From Saccharofermentans sp. (GTDB lineage: Bacteria; Bacillota; Clostridia; Saccharofermentanales; Saccharofermentanaceae), in assembly GCA_024695505.1 (NCBI GenBank), contig JAILIB010000015.1, positions 1 through 64,000 on the forward strand: a stretch of DNA of 64,000 nt, read 5' to 3'. Both the position numbers and the translations under genes were made by a program. Numbering within the stretch: position 1 is the stretch's first letter; the number at the start of each line of letters is the position of its first letter. The notes beneath the pieces were generated by a model. It searched no databases, was not told the DNA's origin, and saw nothing but the letters and a program-made list of their open reading frames with translations. Shown one piece after another: positions 39,009 through 48,751 of the stretch.

Positions 39009-41492
39009 ATGAGTTATTCAATCGAGACCGACAAAAAATGGCAGGCAAAATGGGCGGAGACAGAACTCTATAAGTTCAATCCGGATGCTGAAGGCAAAAA
39101 GCTTTATTGCCTTGAGATGTTTTCTTATCCTTCAGGCGCCAACCTACACCTTGGTCACTGGTATAACTATTCCCTGACTGACTCCTGGGCAAGGTTCAAG
39201 CACATGCAGGGCTTCAACCTTTTCCACCCCATGGGATTTGATTCATTCGGACTTCCCGCAGAGAACTATGCGATCAAGACCGGTATTCACCCCCAGGATT
39301 CAACGCTCAAGAACATCAACACGATGGAAGGCCAGCTCAAGGCCATGGGTACTACAGTAGATTGGGATTATGAGATCAAGACATGCATGCCCGACTACTA
39401 TAAATGGAACCAGTGGTTCTTCATCGAGCTCTACAAGAGAGGCCTTGCTTACCGTAAGAACGCACCGGTAAACTGGTGCCCTTCGTGCAAGACCGTTCTT
39501 GCAAACGAGCAGGTCGTTGACGGCGCTTGCGAAAGATGCCACACGGAAGTCGTAAGAAAGAACATGACACAGTGGTTCTTCAAGATCACCGAGTATGCTC
39601 AGGAACTCTTGGATGACCTTCCGAAGCTCGACTGGCCTGAAAAGACAAAGAAACTTCAGAAGAACTGGATCGGCAGATCTGAAGGCGCCCAGGTCGCCCT
39701 CTATGTCGAAAAAGACGGCCAGAGACTTACAAACGAAGACGGTTCTCCCATGAAGCTCGAAGTGTTCACCACGAGAGTCGATACGTTCATGGGTATCACA
39801 TACGTAGTTATCGCACCTGAGTCAGAGCTTTGCGCAAAGCTTACAACTGACGAATGCCGCGAGGCTGTTGAAGCATACCGTCAGGCAACCGCAAAGGTAA
39901 ACGAGATCGACCGTATGTCCACAACCCGTGAGAAGACGGGCGTTTTCACAGGCGCTTATGCTATCCATCCTCTGAACGGCAGAAAGGTTCCGATCTGGGC
40001 AGCAGATTACGTTGTCGCAGGATATGGTACCGGCGTTGTCATGGCAGTTCCTTCACACGATGAGAGAGACTTTGATTTCGCTCACAAGTACGGCCTTGAC
40101 ATCATCCGCGTAATCCAGCCCGAGAAGGGTGTTGATTCTGATCTTCCCTACTGCGAGAAGAAAGGTTACCTCACAAACTCCGACGAGTTCGACGGCATGG
40201 AGATGCACGATGCCCAGAAGGCTATCGTTGCAAAGCTTGCTGATATCGGCATGGGCGAATGGAAAGTCAACTTCAGACTCCGTGACTGGCTCATCTCCCG
40301 TCAGAGATATTGGGGAACACCTATCCCGATGGTTCACTGCCCTTCATGCGGCGTTGTTCCCGTACCCGAGGAAGAGCTCCCCGTTCTTCTCCCCTACGAT
40401 GTTGAGTTCACACCTGATGGTGAGAGCCCTCTTGCAAAGTGCGAATCATTCATGAACTGCAAGTGCCCCAAGTGTGGCGGCGATGCAAGACGTGATCCTG
40501 ATACGATGGATACATTCGTTGACTCTTCCTGGTATCAGTTCAGATATCCTGACAACAAGAACGACAAGGAAATGTTCTCAAAGGAAAAGATCGACAAGTT
40601 CTGTCCTGTCGACAAGTACGTCGGCGGCGCAGAGCACGCCTGCATGCACCTCCTCTATGCAAGATTCTTCACAAAGGCAATGCGTGACATGGGTCTCCTC
40701 GATTTCGACGAACCTTTCACGAGCCTCGTTCACCAGGGAACCATCCTCGGACCTGACGGCCAGAAGATGAGTAAGTCCAGAGGCAACACCGTTGCACCTG
40801 ACGACTACATCAGCAAGTACGGTTCAGATGTATTCAGAACATACCTCGGATTCGGCTTCGCTTACATCGAGGGCGGTCCCTGGGCTGATTCAGGACTCCA
40901 GGCTATCGTCAAGTTCTTCAGAAGGATCGAAACATGTGTTGCAGACTGCGCAGGCGCTTCTGCTTCTGCTGTTCCCGCTAAATCTGACATGACATCTGCT
41001 GACAAGGAACTCAACTATGCAGTCAACTATGCTATCAAGAGTTCCACGGCTGATATCGAAAAGTTCCAGTTCAACACTCCTATCGCAAGAATGATGGAGC
41101 TCCTGAACGCGATCACCAAGTACAGCCAGGAAGCTTCTGCAAAGGCAGAATTCAAGAGATATGCAACAGAGAAACTTGTTCTCCTGCTCGCACCCTTCGC
41201 TCCCCACTTCACGGAAGAGCTCTGGTGCGAAGTATTGGGCAACGGCTATTCAGTTTACAACCAGAAGTGGCCGGAAGTTGACGAGAGCGCACTCGTAAAG
41301 GACGAGATCGAGATCGCAGTCCAGATCAACGGCAAGGTCCAGTTCAAAGTCAACATTCCTGCTGAAGCCGATCAGGATGCCGTCGAAGCCATCGTTAAGG
41401 CAGACGACAGATTGGACGGCGCACTTGCCGGAAGATCGATCATGAAGTTCATCTACGTCAAGGGCAGGATCGCAAACATCGTAGCCAAATAA
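39009..41492 (+). CDS. leuS: Leucyl-tRNA synthetase
   Basis: [89 protein letters not shown]; start set at [11 protein letters not shown]. Confidence 0.97.
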   Translation: MSYSIETDKKWQAKWAETELYKFNPDAEGKKLYCLEMFSYPSGANLHLGHWYNYSLTDSWARFKHMQGFNLFHPMGFDSFGLPAENYAIKTGIHPQDSTLKNINTMEGQLKAMGTTVDWDYEIKTCMPDYYKWNQWFFIELYKRGLAYRKNAPVNWCPSCKTVLANEQVVDGACERCHTEVVRKNMTQWFFKITEYAQELLDDLPKLDWPEKTKKLQKNWIGRSEGAQVALYVEKDGQRLTNEDGSPMKLEVFTTRVDTFMGITYVVIAPESELCAKLTTDECREAVEAYRQATAKVNEIDRMSTTREKTGVFTGAYAIHPLNGRKVPIWAADYVVAGYGTGVVMAVPSHDERDFDFAHKYGLDIIRVIQPEKGVDSDLPYCEKKGYLTNSDEFDGMEMHDAQKAIVAKLADIGMGEWKVNFRLRDWLISRQRYWGTPIPMVHCPSCGVVPVPEEELPVLLPYDVEFTPDGESPLAKCESFMNCKCPKCGGDARRDPDTMDTFVDSSWYQFRYPDNKNDKEMFSKEKIDKFCPVDKYVGGAEHACMHLLYARFFTKAMRDMGLLDFDEPFTSLVHQGTILGPDGQKMSKSRGNTVAPDDYISKYGSDVFRTYLGFGFAYIEGGPWADSGLQAIVKFFRRIETCVADCAGASASAVPAKSDMTSADKELNYAVNYAIKSSTADIEKFQFNTPIARMMELLNAITKYSQEASAKAEFKRYATEKLVLLLAPFAPHFTEELWCEVLGNGYSVYNQKWPEVDESALVKDEIEIAVQINGKVQFKVNIPAEADQDAVEAIVKADDRLDGALAGRSIMKFIYVKGRIANIVAK

Positions 41493-41510
41493 CCAGGGTA
41501 ATAAGTTCTG

Positions 41511-41924
41511 ATGAAAGACAAGATCGGCCAGTGGTACAAAGCGCATAGATCATTCGTGATTTATTTCCTGATCAGCGTTTTCGTCACACTGGTCGATATT
41601 GTTGTATCAAGGGTCAGTGAACGTTTCGTTGACGTTGTGATCGCGAATACGATCGGTGTCGTAACAGGCTTTGTTATTCAATACTTCCTCTGCACGAAAA
41701 AAGTCTATGCAGGCAGCAGCGTAAAGACGGCAGTCATATTTTTTATCACATGGCTTTTTGGTCTGGGTCTGGCAAACCTTATTGTTTATTTGGTGAGAGT
41801 TCAGTTGTTTGATAACCGTGAAGGTCTTATCTATTACCTTATCGGCAAAGGCGCTTCGATAGCCATTCCGTTCTTCATCACATATTTCATCAGAAAAAAG
41901 CTGATACCGGCAAAAAAGGACTGA
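41511..41924 (+). CDS. GtrA family membrane protein
   Basis: Four-TM; FLISVFVTLVDIVVSR...NTIGVVTGFVIQYFLCTKKVY. Confidence 0.85.
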   Translation: MKDKIGQWYKAHRSFVIYFLISVFVTLVDIVVSRVSERFVDVVIANTIGVVTGFVIQYFLCTKKVYAGSSVKTAVIFFITWLFGLGLANLIVYLVRVQLFDNREGLIYYLIGKGASIAIPFFITYFIRKKLIPAKKD

Positions 41925-41967
41925 GTAAATAGTATAATCTAACTCAAATAAGGACCCAGAGGATCAT

Positions 41968-42747
41968 ATGAATAAACTGTACGTTTTTTTGCCCTGCTAC
42001 AACGAGGAACTGAACATCGGCATCCTCATTGACGAATGGATGGAGCAGGCAGACCGGCTCCGTGAAAACGGATACGATCTGACCGTATGCCCTATCGATG
42101 ACTGCAGTAAAGACAATACCCGTCAGGTAATGAATGACTGTGCGGCAAAATACGGTACAGACAAAGTCAACATTATCGTTCATGAAGTAAATAAGAATCT
42201 GAGGGGCGGTCTCAACACCAGCATCTCCACTTTCCTTTCGATCGGAAAACAAGGTGACCTGATGTGCCTTATGGACGGTGATGCGACCCACAGCCCCAAA
42301 TACGTTCATCCGATGCTCGCGAAAATGAATTCGACCGGCAAAGACTGCATTATCGCATCCCGTTACTGCTTCGGATCAGACGTCGTCGGCTTAAAAGGTT
42401 ACCGCAAGTTTTTGAGCGACATGGCGAAGATCTATTATTCGATAGTACTGAGAGTTCCGGGCGTTAAGGATTATACCTGCGGATACAGGCTCTATAAACT
42501 CGACTGCATAAAGCGCTTAAGAGAGGTTTTCGGAGATGATCCGATCCAGGAAAAGAGCTTCGCCTGCATGATGGAATTCCTTTACAAGCTCCATCTGTCA
42601 GGAACCACTTTTGACGAGGTAGGTTTTGAGCTCAGATACGACAAGAAACAGGGCGACAGCAAGATGCGTGTTTCAAGCACGATAAAGAACAGCCTCTTCT
42701 CTGCCCTCAGGTTCAGGAAGCTGAAGAAACAGATCAGGAAAGCATAA
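41968..42747 (+). CDS. Family 2 glycosyltransferase (dolichol-phosphate mannosyltransferase-like)
   Basis: VFLPCYNEELNIGILIDEW...VCPIDDCSKDNTRQV...LMDGDATHSPKYV. Confidence 0.9.
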   Translation: MNKLYVFLPCYNEELNIGILIDEWMEQADRLRENGYDLTVCPIDDCSKDNTRQVMNDCAAKYGTDKVNIIVHEVNKNLRGGLNTSISTFLSIGKQGDLMCLMDGDATHSPKYVHPMLAKMNSTGKDCIIASRYCFGSDVVGLKGYRKFLSDMAKIYYSIVLRVPGVKDYTCGYRLYKLDCIKRLREVFGDDPIQEKSFACMMEFLYKLHLSGTTFDEVGFELRYDKKQGDSKMRVSSTIKNSLFSALRFRKLKKQIRKA

Positions 42748-42750
42748 ACC

Positions 42751-43857
42751 ATGAAGACCGTAATGCTCGTTTTCGGAACAAGGCCCGAAGCCATCAAGAT
42801 GTGCCCTCTCGTTAAGGAACTTCAGAAGCGTGACGGGATAAAGACCATTGTTGCCGTTACGGGCCAGCACAGACAGATGCTCGATCAGGTGTTAAAGATC
42901 TTCGATGTAACGCCGGATTACGATCTCGCGATAATGAAAGAAAAACAGACGCTGTTCGACATAACGTCTTCCGTTCTAAACGGCATCCGGGAAATAATCG
43001 GCAGGTGCAATCCGGACTTAGTCCTGGTTCACGGTGATACCTCCACTTCTTTTGCCGCTGCACTTGCAGCATTCTACATGAACGTTCCGGTAGGTCACGT
43101 CGAAGCCGGTCTCAGGACTTATGACATCACGAGTCCTTACCCCGAGGAGTTCAACAGACAGGCCGTGGGCATAGTCAGCAGTTATAACTTCGCTCCCACA
43201 AAAACCGCAAGAGCCAACCTTTTAAGAGAAGGCAAAAAGCCTGAAAGCGTCTATGTCACAGGTAATACGGTAATCGATGCTCTCAAGTACACATATTCAG
43301 ATACATACTCCCACCCTGAACTGGATTGGGTTGGAGATTCAAAACTGATACTGCTCACGGCACACAGGCGTGAAAATCTGGATCATCTGGAAGGCATGTT
43401 CCGCGCGATCAAACGTGTTCTTGACGAGCACGATGACATAAAGGCGATCTATCCGGTCCATTTGAACCCTGTCGTCAGGAACGCCGCCTCATCTGTATTC
43501 AGCGGCGATGACAGGATACATCTCATAGATCCGCTGGATGTATATGATTTCCACAACTTCATCGGAAGAAGCCATCTTATCCTCACCGATTCCGGCGGTA
43601 TCCAGGAAGAAGCACCGGGATTCGGCATTCCCGTACTCGTTATGAGGAACACGACCGAGCGCCCGGAAGGAATCGAAGCCGGAACATTAAAACTGGTCGG
43701 GACCGGAGAAGAAACTATTTATCAGAGCTTTACAGAACTCATCACCGACAGTGATGCTTATATGCGCATGAGCAATGCCGTCAATCCATATGGCGACGGA
43801 CATGCCAGCGAGAGAATTGCTGACGTTATTTCAACAGGCTCCTGTTCTGAATTCTGA
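42751..43857 (+). CDS. wecB: UDP-N-acetylglucosamine 2-epimerase (non-hydrolysing)
   Basis: VMLVFGTRPEAIKMCPLVKEL...VHGDTSTSFAAALAAFYMNVPVGHVEAGLRTYDITSPYPEEFNRQ...LTDSGGIQEEAPGFGIPVLVMRNTTERPE. Confidence 0.95.
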   Translation: MKTVMLVFGTRPEAIKMCPLVKELQKRDGIKTIVAVTGQHRQMLDQVLKIFDVTPDYDLAIMKEKQTLFDITSSVLNGIREIIGRCNPDLVLVHGDTSTSFAAALAAFYMNVPVGHVEAGLRTYDITSPYPEEFNRQAVGIVSSYNFAPTKTARANLLREGKKPESVYVTGNTVIDALKYTYSDTYSHPELDWVGDSKLILLTAHRRENLDHLEGMFRAIKRVLDEHDDIKAIYPVHLNPVVRNAASSVFSGDDRIHLIDPLDVYDFHNFIGRSHLILTDSGGIQEEAPGFGIPVLVMRNTTERPEGIEAGTLKLVGTGEETIYQSFTELITDSDAYMRMSNAVNPYGDGHASERIADVISTGSCSEF

Positions 43858-43989
43858 CAGGCTGCTTTCAGCATTTAGGTTTCCCTGCCCTAAACTGAAA
43901 ATAAACACTCATTTAACACGCACTTAACAACTGTACGCGTTAATGTGCTAAAATAATGTCAAGATTTATTTATAAAATGGGGGCAAACC

Positions 43990-45396
43990 ATGGACTTTAA
44001 AAGTTTTGTCGACATGATCGATATAATGACGTGCGTGATCTCGGTCGAGACAAAGCCCGACGGCTCTTATGGTGACATAAGGATCGTCAACGGCAATGCC
44101 CCCTATATCGCCTCCATCGAGATCCCCAACGAGGCCATTCCTCAGATGATCACGAGCAAGTTTGTTCCGAACAGCCTTTACCAGAAATACCTCCCTAAGG
44201 ATCTTAACTTTGAGGATTTCTGCTACAGATGCGCAGTATTAAAGCAGCCGATGCATACTTACGTCCATCCGGACAGATTTGATTTCTGGTTTAACCTTTT
44301 CATGATCCCTCTGGGTTCCGTTGGAAATATCCACTACTGCACTTACTCGCAGATGATATCCAAGAGTGCGGACAGTGAAGCAATGAGCAACACTTCAGCC
44401 TCGATCGCTTCCGCGGTTCTCAACACCTGCATCAAGCTCAGCGGTGCCTCCAATTTCCAGCATACGATGGATGAAGTCATATCCGACATCAGAAAGCTCT
44501 GCGATGCGCAATCCTGCGTAATCCTTCTGACAGATCACGAAACGAGGACCTGCACCGCATTGAGCGAATCCAGGACTGCTGATTCAATACTTCCGAGCAT
44601 GACGGGTGTCTTACGGGAAGGCTTCTACGATCTGACCGTTTCCTGGAAAGACACGATAGGCGGCAGCAACTGCCTTATTGCAAAGAACAAGAACGAATGG
44701 GATTACATAAAAGAGAAGAATCCTGAATGGTATGAATCCCTCATTAAGAACAACGTCGACAGCATCGTTCTTTTCCCGCTGATGTTCAATAACGAGATCT
44801 TAGGTTACATCTGGGCATGTAATTTCGATACGGAGAATACCGTTAAGATCAAGCAGACTCTTGAACTGACGACTTTCTTCGTCGCTTCCGAGCTTGGAAA
44901 CCAAAGACTCCTCGAAAGGCTCAGAAGGCTCAGTTCGATCGACATGCTTACAGGCGTCTTAAACAGGAACGAGATGAACAACATGATCGACGCCCTGAGG
45001 AAAAACGAAGACAATTCCTTAAAGGGTATCGGCATCGTTTTCGCAGATCTCAACGGTCTTAAGAGAGTTAACGATAAGGGCGGCCATGCCGCAGGAGACC
45101 TTCTGCTCAAGAATGCGGCTATCACACTCCAGAACGCCTTCGTCGGCGACAGCATCTTCCGTGCGGGCGGAGACGAGTTCATGATACTCCTCTCCTTCAC
45201 CACTGAAGACGCTATAATCGAAAAATGCAATAAGGTAAGACTTCTTTCAAGGCACTACGACAACCTTTCGTTTGCTCTGGGATACTATTATCAAAGTGAT
45301 TCGTCCGACATTACCGAGGCATTGAAGCTCGCTGATGAAAGAATGTACGAAGATAAAGAAAACTACTACAAACAGCACCCTGAATTCAAACGATAA
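43990..45396 (+). CDS. GAF-like sensor domain + GGDEF diguanylate cyclase
   Basis: LSSIDMLTGVLNRNEMNNMI...FADLNGLKRVNDKGGHAAGDLLL...FVGDSIFRAGGDEFMILLSF; central GAF-like region. Confidence 0.9.
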   Translation: MDFKSFVDMIDIMTCVISVETKPDGSYGDIRIVNGNAPYIASIEIPNEAIPQMITSKFVPNSLYQKYLPKDLNFEDFCYRCAVLKQPMHTYVHPDRFDFWFNLFMIPLGSVGNIHYCTYSQMISKSADSEAMSNTSASIASAVLNTCIKLSGASNFQHTMDEVISDIRKLCDAQSCVILLTDHETRTCTALSESRTADSILPSMTGVLREGFYDLTVSWKDTIGGSNCLIAKNKNEWDYIKEKNPEWYESLIKNNVDSIVLFPLMFNNEILGYIWACNFDTENTVKIKQTLELTTFFVASELGNQRLLERLRRLSSIDMLTGVLNRNEMNNMIDALRKNEDNSLKGIGIVFADLNGLKRVNDKGGHAAGDLLLKNAAITLQNAFVGDSIFRAGGDEFMILLSFTTEDAIIEKCNKVRLLSRHYDNLSFALGYYYQSDSSDITEALKLADERMYEDKENYYKQHPEFKR

Positions 45397-46279
45397 TACA
45401 GCTGTCGTCAATCTTATCTACGGAACCGAAACCGGTGCAGCTCATTATGAATCTGAGCTCGCCGGTTACTTTTCTGATGAAGGTTTCGACACCGAAAGTG
45501 CCTTCAGCTTCAAGCGCCGGAAGCATCGATCTTCCGACTGCCGCAGCATCCGCACCAAGCGCGAGACACTTATAGACATCAGCTCCCGAAGCGATACCGC
45601 AGTCAACAAAGATCTTCACGTCTCTTCCCGCAAGAGCCTTTTTGATCGAGGGCAATATCATCATCGGAGGAACCGCGTAAGGAAGTCTTCCGTGATGATG
45701 GCTGACAATGATCGCCTTTGCACCGAGATCTGCGCATTTGACTGCTTCAGTTTCACTTAATACACCCTTGACCACAAAAGGAAGTTTAGTCGATTCGATG
45801 TAAGACCGGAGCATGTCGGAAGTCTGCACACCCATCTTTTCCCCGACTACAACATCAAGACCTTCAGCTCCGAATATGTGGTCAATATCCATGCCGATGC
45901 CGAATGCTCCGACATCCTCCGCAAACTTCATCTGATCCCTAACCTTCTCATTATCCGAATAAGGCTTTACGATACGGACAGTCTTTGCTCCGGTATCAAC
46001 GATACGCTTGAACATGTCGTTTTCCATCATACCGACAAAGTTCAATATATTCATGTTCTTTGCAGCAACAGAGTATTCCTCAAGGCCTGTCAGCGCTCTT
46101 CCTTCATACTGCCGCAGATGTGAGAAAGCCGGCATCAGGACCGGGCTTGCAAACTTCTCTCCGAACAATTCAACACCGGTGTCGGCAACGACAGAATCGA
46201 TCAAGCGTTCCTTAATGAGAATGCTGTCCACATAACGTTCGTTTATCTCATTGCTGTCAGAAATCCTGCTATATGCCAT
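45386..46279 (-). CDS. FMN-dependent alpha-hydroxy-acid dehydrogenase/oxidase-like protein with variant SHHHGR motif
   Basis: FASPVLMPAFSHL...LPFVVKGVLSETEAVKCADLGAKAIIVSHHHGRLPYAVPPMMILPSI...KIFVDCGIASGADVYKCLALGADAAAVGRSML. Confidence 0.82.
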   Translation of the reverse strand: MAYSRISDSNEINERYVDSILIKERLIDSVVADTGVELFGEKFASPVLMPAFSHLRQYEGRALTGLEEYSVAAKNMNILNFVGMMENDMFKRIVDTGAKTVRIVKPYSDNEKVRDQMKFAEDVGAFGIGMDIDHIFGAEGLDVVVGEKMGVQTSDMLRSYIESTKLPFVVKGVLSETEAVKCADLGAKAIIVSHHHGRLPYAVPPMMILPSIKKALAGRDVKIFVDCGIASGADVYKCLALGADAAAVGRSMLPALEAEGTFGVETFIRKVTGELRFIMSCTGFGSVDKIDDSCIIV

Positions 46280-47090
46280 AGAGCACCTCCTTAAGGTAAT
46301 TCATATAGTGAATGTATTCTGCATCAGTATTTAAATGTTCAAGGATCATGGGCATATCCTTGTCAATGCCGTTCATCATTTCCGCATAGTATCGCAAAGG
46401 AAACTCGCCTTTTCCGGGAGCACATTCTTCAAGCTGGAAAGTATATTCTTCCTTCAGGTGAACGTCTTTGATATGGCAGCTCCTTATCCTGCTTCCGAGG
46501 AGCTCTGCGCAGCGGTCAACAAAAGCCTCCGCGCCGTAATACCGTTCAAAGGAATTGGTCATATTGATGATATCCATATGCACCGCGAAATGTTCACGGT
46601 CAACTTCTTCTATCAGCCTTACATAATCTTCAGGGCCTGTCGGAACCATCCAGGGCATCGGCTCCAGAGTAAAACACGTGTTGGTGATCTCGGATCTGTC
46701 AATGATCTCTCTGACCATCAAAACTATATGTTTTCTTGTCTCTTCAGTGAAGTTCTCTTTATAGTGACCGTCCCAGCGAGGACCTATTGCACCCGCAACA
46801 TTAACAGCGCAGCGTGCACCTATCCTGTCAGCAAGCTGAAGTTGTCTTACGCAGTAATCCCTCTGTGCTTTTCGCTCATCAGGTTCAGAAGCCATCGCGT
46901 TCCTCCATATGCCGACTTCAGCTATCAGGAGATCATTTGCATTGGCTGCTTCAACGTAAGCTTTTATCGTATCTTCAGGATCATCAGCAGAGAGCGGGAA
47001 TACTACAGCGCGGCAGCCTAATTCAACTTGATTCTTTGCCCATTGTTCGGGCGAATCATGCTTAAGGGGACTAGATGTTCCAAGTCTCAT
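46269..47090 (-). CDS. Sugar phosphate isomerase/epimerase-like TIM barrel
   Basis: MRLGTSSPLKHDSPEQWAKNQVELGCRAVVFP...FTLEPMPWMVPTGPEDYVRLIEEVDREHFAVHMDIINM...IRSCHIKDVHL...MILEHL. Confidence 0.85.
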   Translation of the reverse strand: MRLGTSSPLKHDSPEQWAKNQVELGCRAVVFPLSADDPEDTIKAYVEAANANDLLIAEVGIWRNAMASEPDERKAQRDYCVRQLQLADRIGARCAVNVAGAIGPRWDGHYKENFTEETRKHIVLMVREIIDRSEITNTCFTLEPMPWMVPTGPEDYVRLIEEVDREHFAVHMDIINMTNSFERYYGAEAFVDRCAELLGSRIRSCHIKDVHLKEEYTFQLEECAPGKGEFPLRYYAEMMNGIDKDMPMILEHLNTDAEYIHYMNYLKEVLYGI

Positions 47091-47102
47091 AAGTGCCTCC
47101 TG

Positions 47103-47726
47103 TTAACCTAATTCTTTGGTCTCTCCGATTATCCTTATCCCGATATCGCAGTTGACCTTGTCCTTCATAGCCTCTTTGGCGTGCCCTGTAAAATGGCCGT
47201 ACTTAAAGGTTCCTATGGATACTGTAAGATCTGACTTAACGTAAAGATCTCCAAGCCCCGTATCACCGTTTAAGCCGCTGTTGATGTCAGCACATACGAC
47301 ATATGCACCCGATGAATTGATCTTTTCTATCGCGCTCTTTGCGGGCTCTTTGACTTCGCCTTTAAAGCCCGTTCCGAATATGCAGTCCAGGATGGTTTTG
47401 TATTTGGAATAATCAGCATCCTTGACTACAGAAATGCCCTTTGACACGCAGATATCGTAGTAGTACTTTCCGTCATCGGAAAACGAGTCGCCATAAAGAA
47501 GAACTATCTCACAGTCGATTCCGTTGTCCTTAAGAAGAGATGCGACCACAAATCCGTCTCCCGCATTGTTGCCTTTGCCGCAAATGATCCCCACAGGGGC
47601 TTTCCATGAGACCTGTTCGAATATGACCTTCCCTGCCCTCGCCATAAGTTCTTTGGAAGGAACGAGGTTCTCGATCGTCCACTTGTCGCTTTCGCGCATT
47701 ACTTCAGTTGATACACAGACAGGCAT
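47103..47726 (-). CDS. NAD(P)H-hydrate epimerase (YjeF N-terminal domain), stand-alone
   Basis: VSTEVMRESDKWTIENLVPSKELMARAGKVIFEQ...GIICGKGNNAGDGFVVASLLKDNG...VVCADINSGLNGDTG; start set at MPVCVSTEVM. Confidence 0.87.
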   Translation of the reverse strand: MPVCVSTEVMRESDKWTIENLVPSKELMARAGKVIFEQVSWKAPVGIICGKGNNAGDGFVVASLLKDNGIDCEIVLLYGDSFSDDGKYYYDICVSKGISVVKDADYSKYKTILDCIFGTGFKGEVKEPAKSAIEKINSSGAYVVCADINSGLNGDTGLGDLYVKSDLTVSIGTFKYGHFTGHAKEAMKDKVNCDIGIRIIGETKELG

Positions 47727-47830
47727 AACGGCTCCTAAAACTTTATTCAGTACAATTATACCAATCTCAATGTATAATGGACTAATAGCGGTTAGAGGCA
47801 TGTCATTGAATGCATCACGGGGGTGATCTT

Positions 47831-48748
47831 ATGTTTATCTGGTTATCGTTAATCGCGGCAATGCTATTTTTCATTTCAGACCGCAAGGTCCGCCTTGCGA
47901 TCCTTCCGGGCCTGGCGATCTTAGTGACATTATGCTACTCGCTTAGCTGGAAGCTGGTCTACGGGATCAATACCCACATAAAATTATCAACCATACGGCC
48001 GAGAGGCTATCAATTTCTCGTGTCGTATATCATATCGGCAGCTGCCCTGACGATAATCCTTGCCACAATAACAGCCTTCATTTTCCTGCTCCTTGGCAGG
48101 CTCATCAGCAAGCCAGTTTTCAAAGTTTCAGGTGAAAACGGCAGAAATGAGAAAGCAGCCAGGATCCTTTATCTGATCGCTTCAATCATCACGTCGGCTT
48201 CAGGCCTTTGTCAGATCTGCTTTGCTTTTACATACAGCCGGATCAAAGCATCGACCGTTGAAATGCTGGAAAAGATGACTATAGCATTCGGAAGACTCGG
48301 AAATACCAGACAGACGACCATCATCTACGGTCTCATTTTCTTATGCATTGGTGTAATATGCCTGATCCTCGTCTTAACCTGCAGGAAGATCTATAAGAAA
48401 CTGTCAGCAGCCGAAACTCCCAAAAAGAATACCGTCTTAACGTTAGGTATCATCATATCGGCAGCCGGCAATCTCGGCGTTTGGATCATCGCAGCAGTCG
48501 GCTTGATCATGTGGAGGAAGATCTTTTTCTTCAACGGATACGCCTATACGAAAGTTCTGTGCCTGATCTGCATGCTGCTGATGGCGGCAGGTCTGATACT
48601 CATACTGATAGGATTTGCGAAAACAAACGCAAAGAAGTCCGTTATCAAGACAGTATTTGCAATTATCCTTATCATCGCTTCAGAATGCGATCTTTTATGG
48701 CTCTATGTGAATGCGACGGAAAAACTGTTAAGAATAATCGTCTTCTAG
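47831..48748 (+). CDS. Multi-TM membrane protein, function unknown
   Basis: Hydrophobic helices throughout; extended -10 TGTATAAT at 47771-47778 upstream. Confidence 0.6.
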   Translation: MFIWLSLIAAMLFFISDRKVRLAILPGLAILVTLCYSLSWKLVYGINTHIKLSTIRPRGYQFLVSYIISAAALTIILATITAFIFLLLGRLISKPVFKVSGENGRNEKAARILYLIASIITSASGLCQICFAFTYSRIKASTVEMLEKMTIAFGRLGNTRQTTIIYGLIFLCIGVICLILVLTCRKIYKKLSAAETPKKNTVLTLGIIISAAGNLGVWIIAAVGLIMWRKIFFFNGYAYTKVLCLICMLLMAAGLILILIGFAKTNAKKSVIKTVFAIILIIASECDLLWLYVNATEKLLRIIVF

Positions 48749-48751
48749 AGC

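Noticed and set aside
43918-43954. Imperfect repeats CATTTAACA / CACTTAACA / GTTAATGTGC upstream of the second GGDEF gene as an operator
   Set aside because: Short and imperfect in AT-rich DNA; the associated -35/-10 spacing (19 nt) is poor, so not strong enough to claim.
46335-47021. 228-aa + strand ORF antisense to the TIM-barrel isomerase
   Set aside because: Opposite frame of a recognisable protein, no domain.
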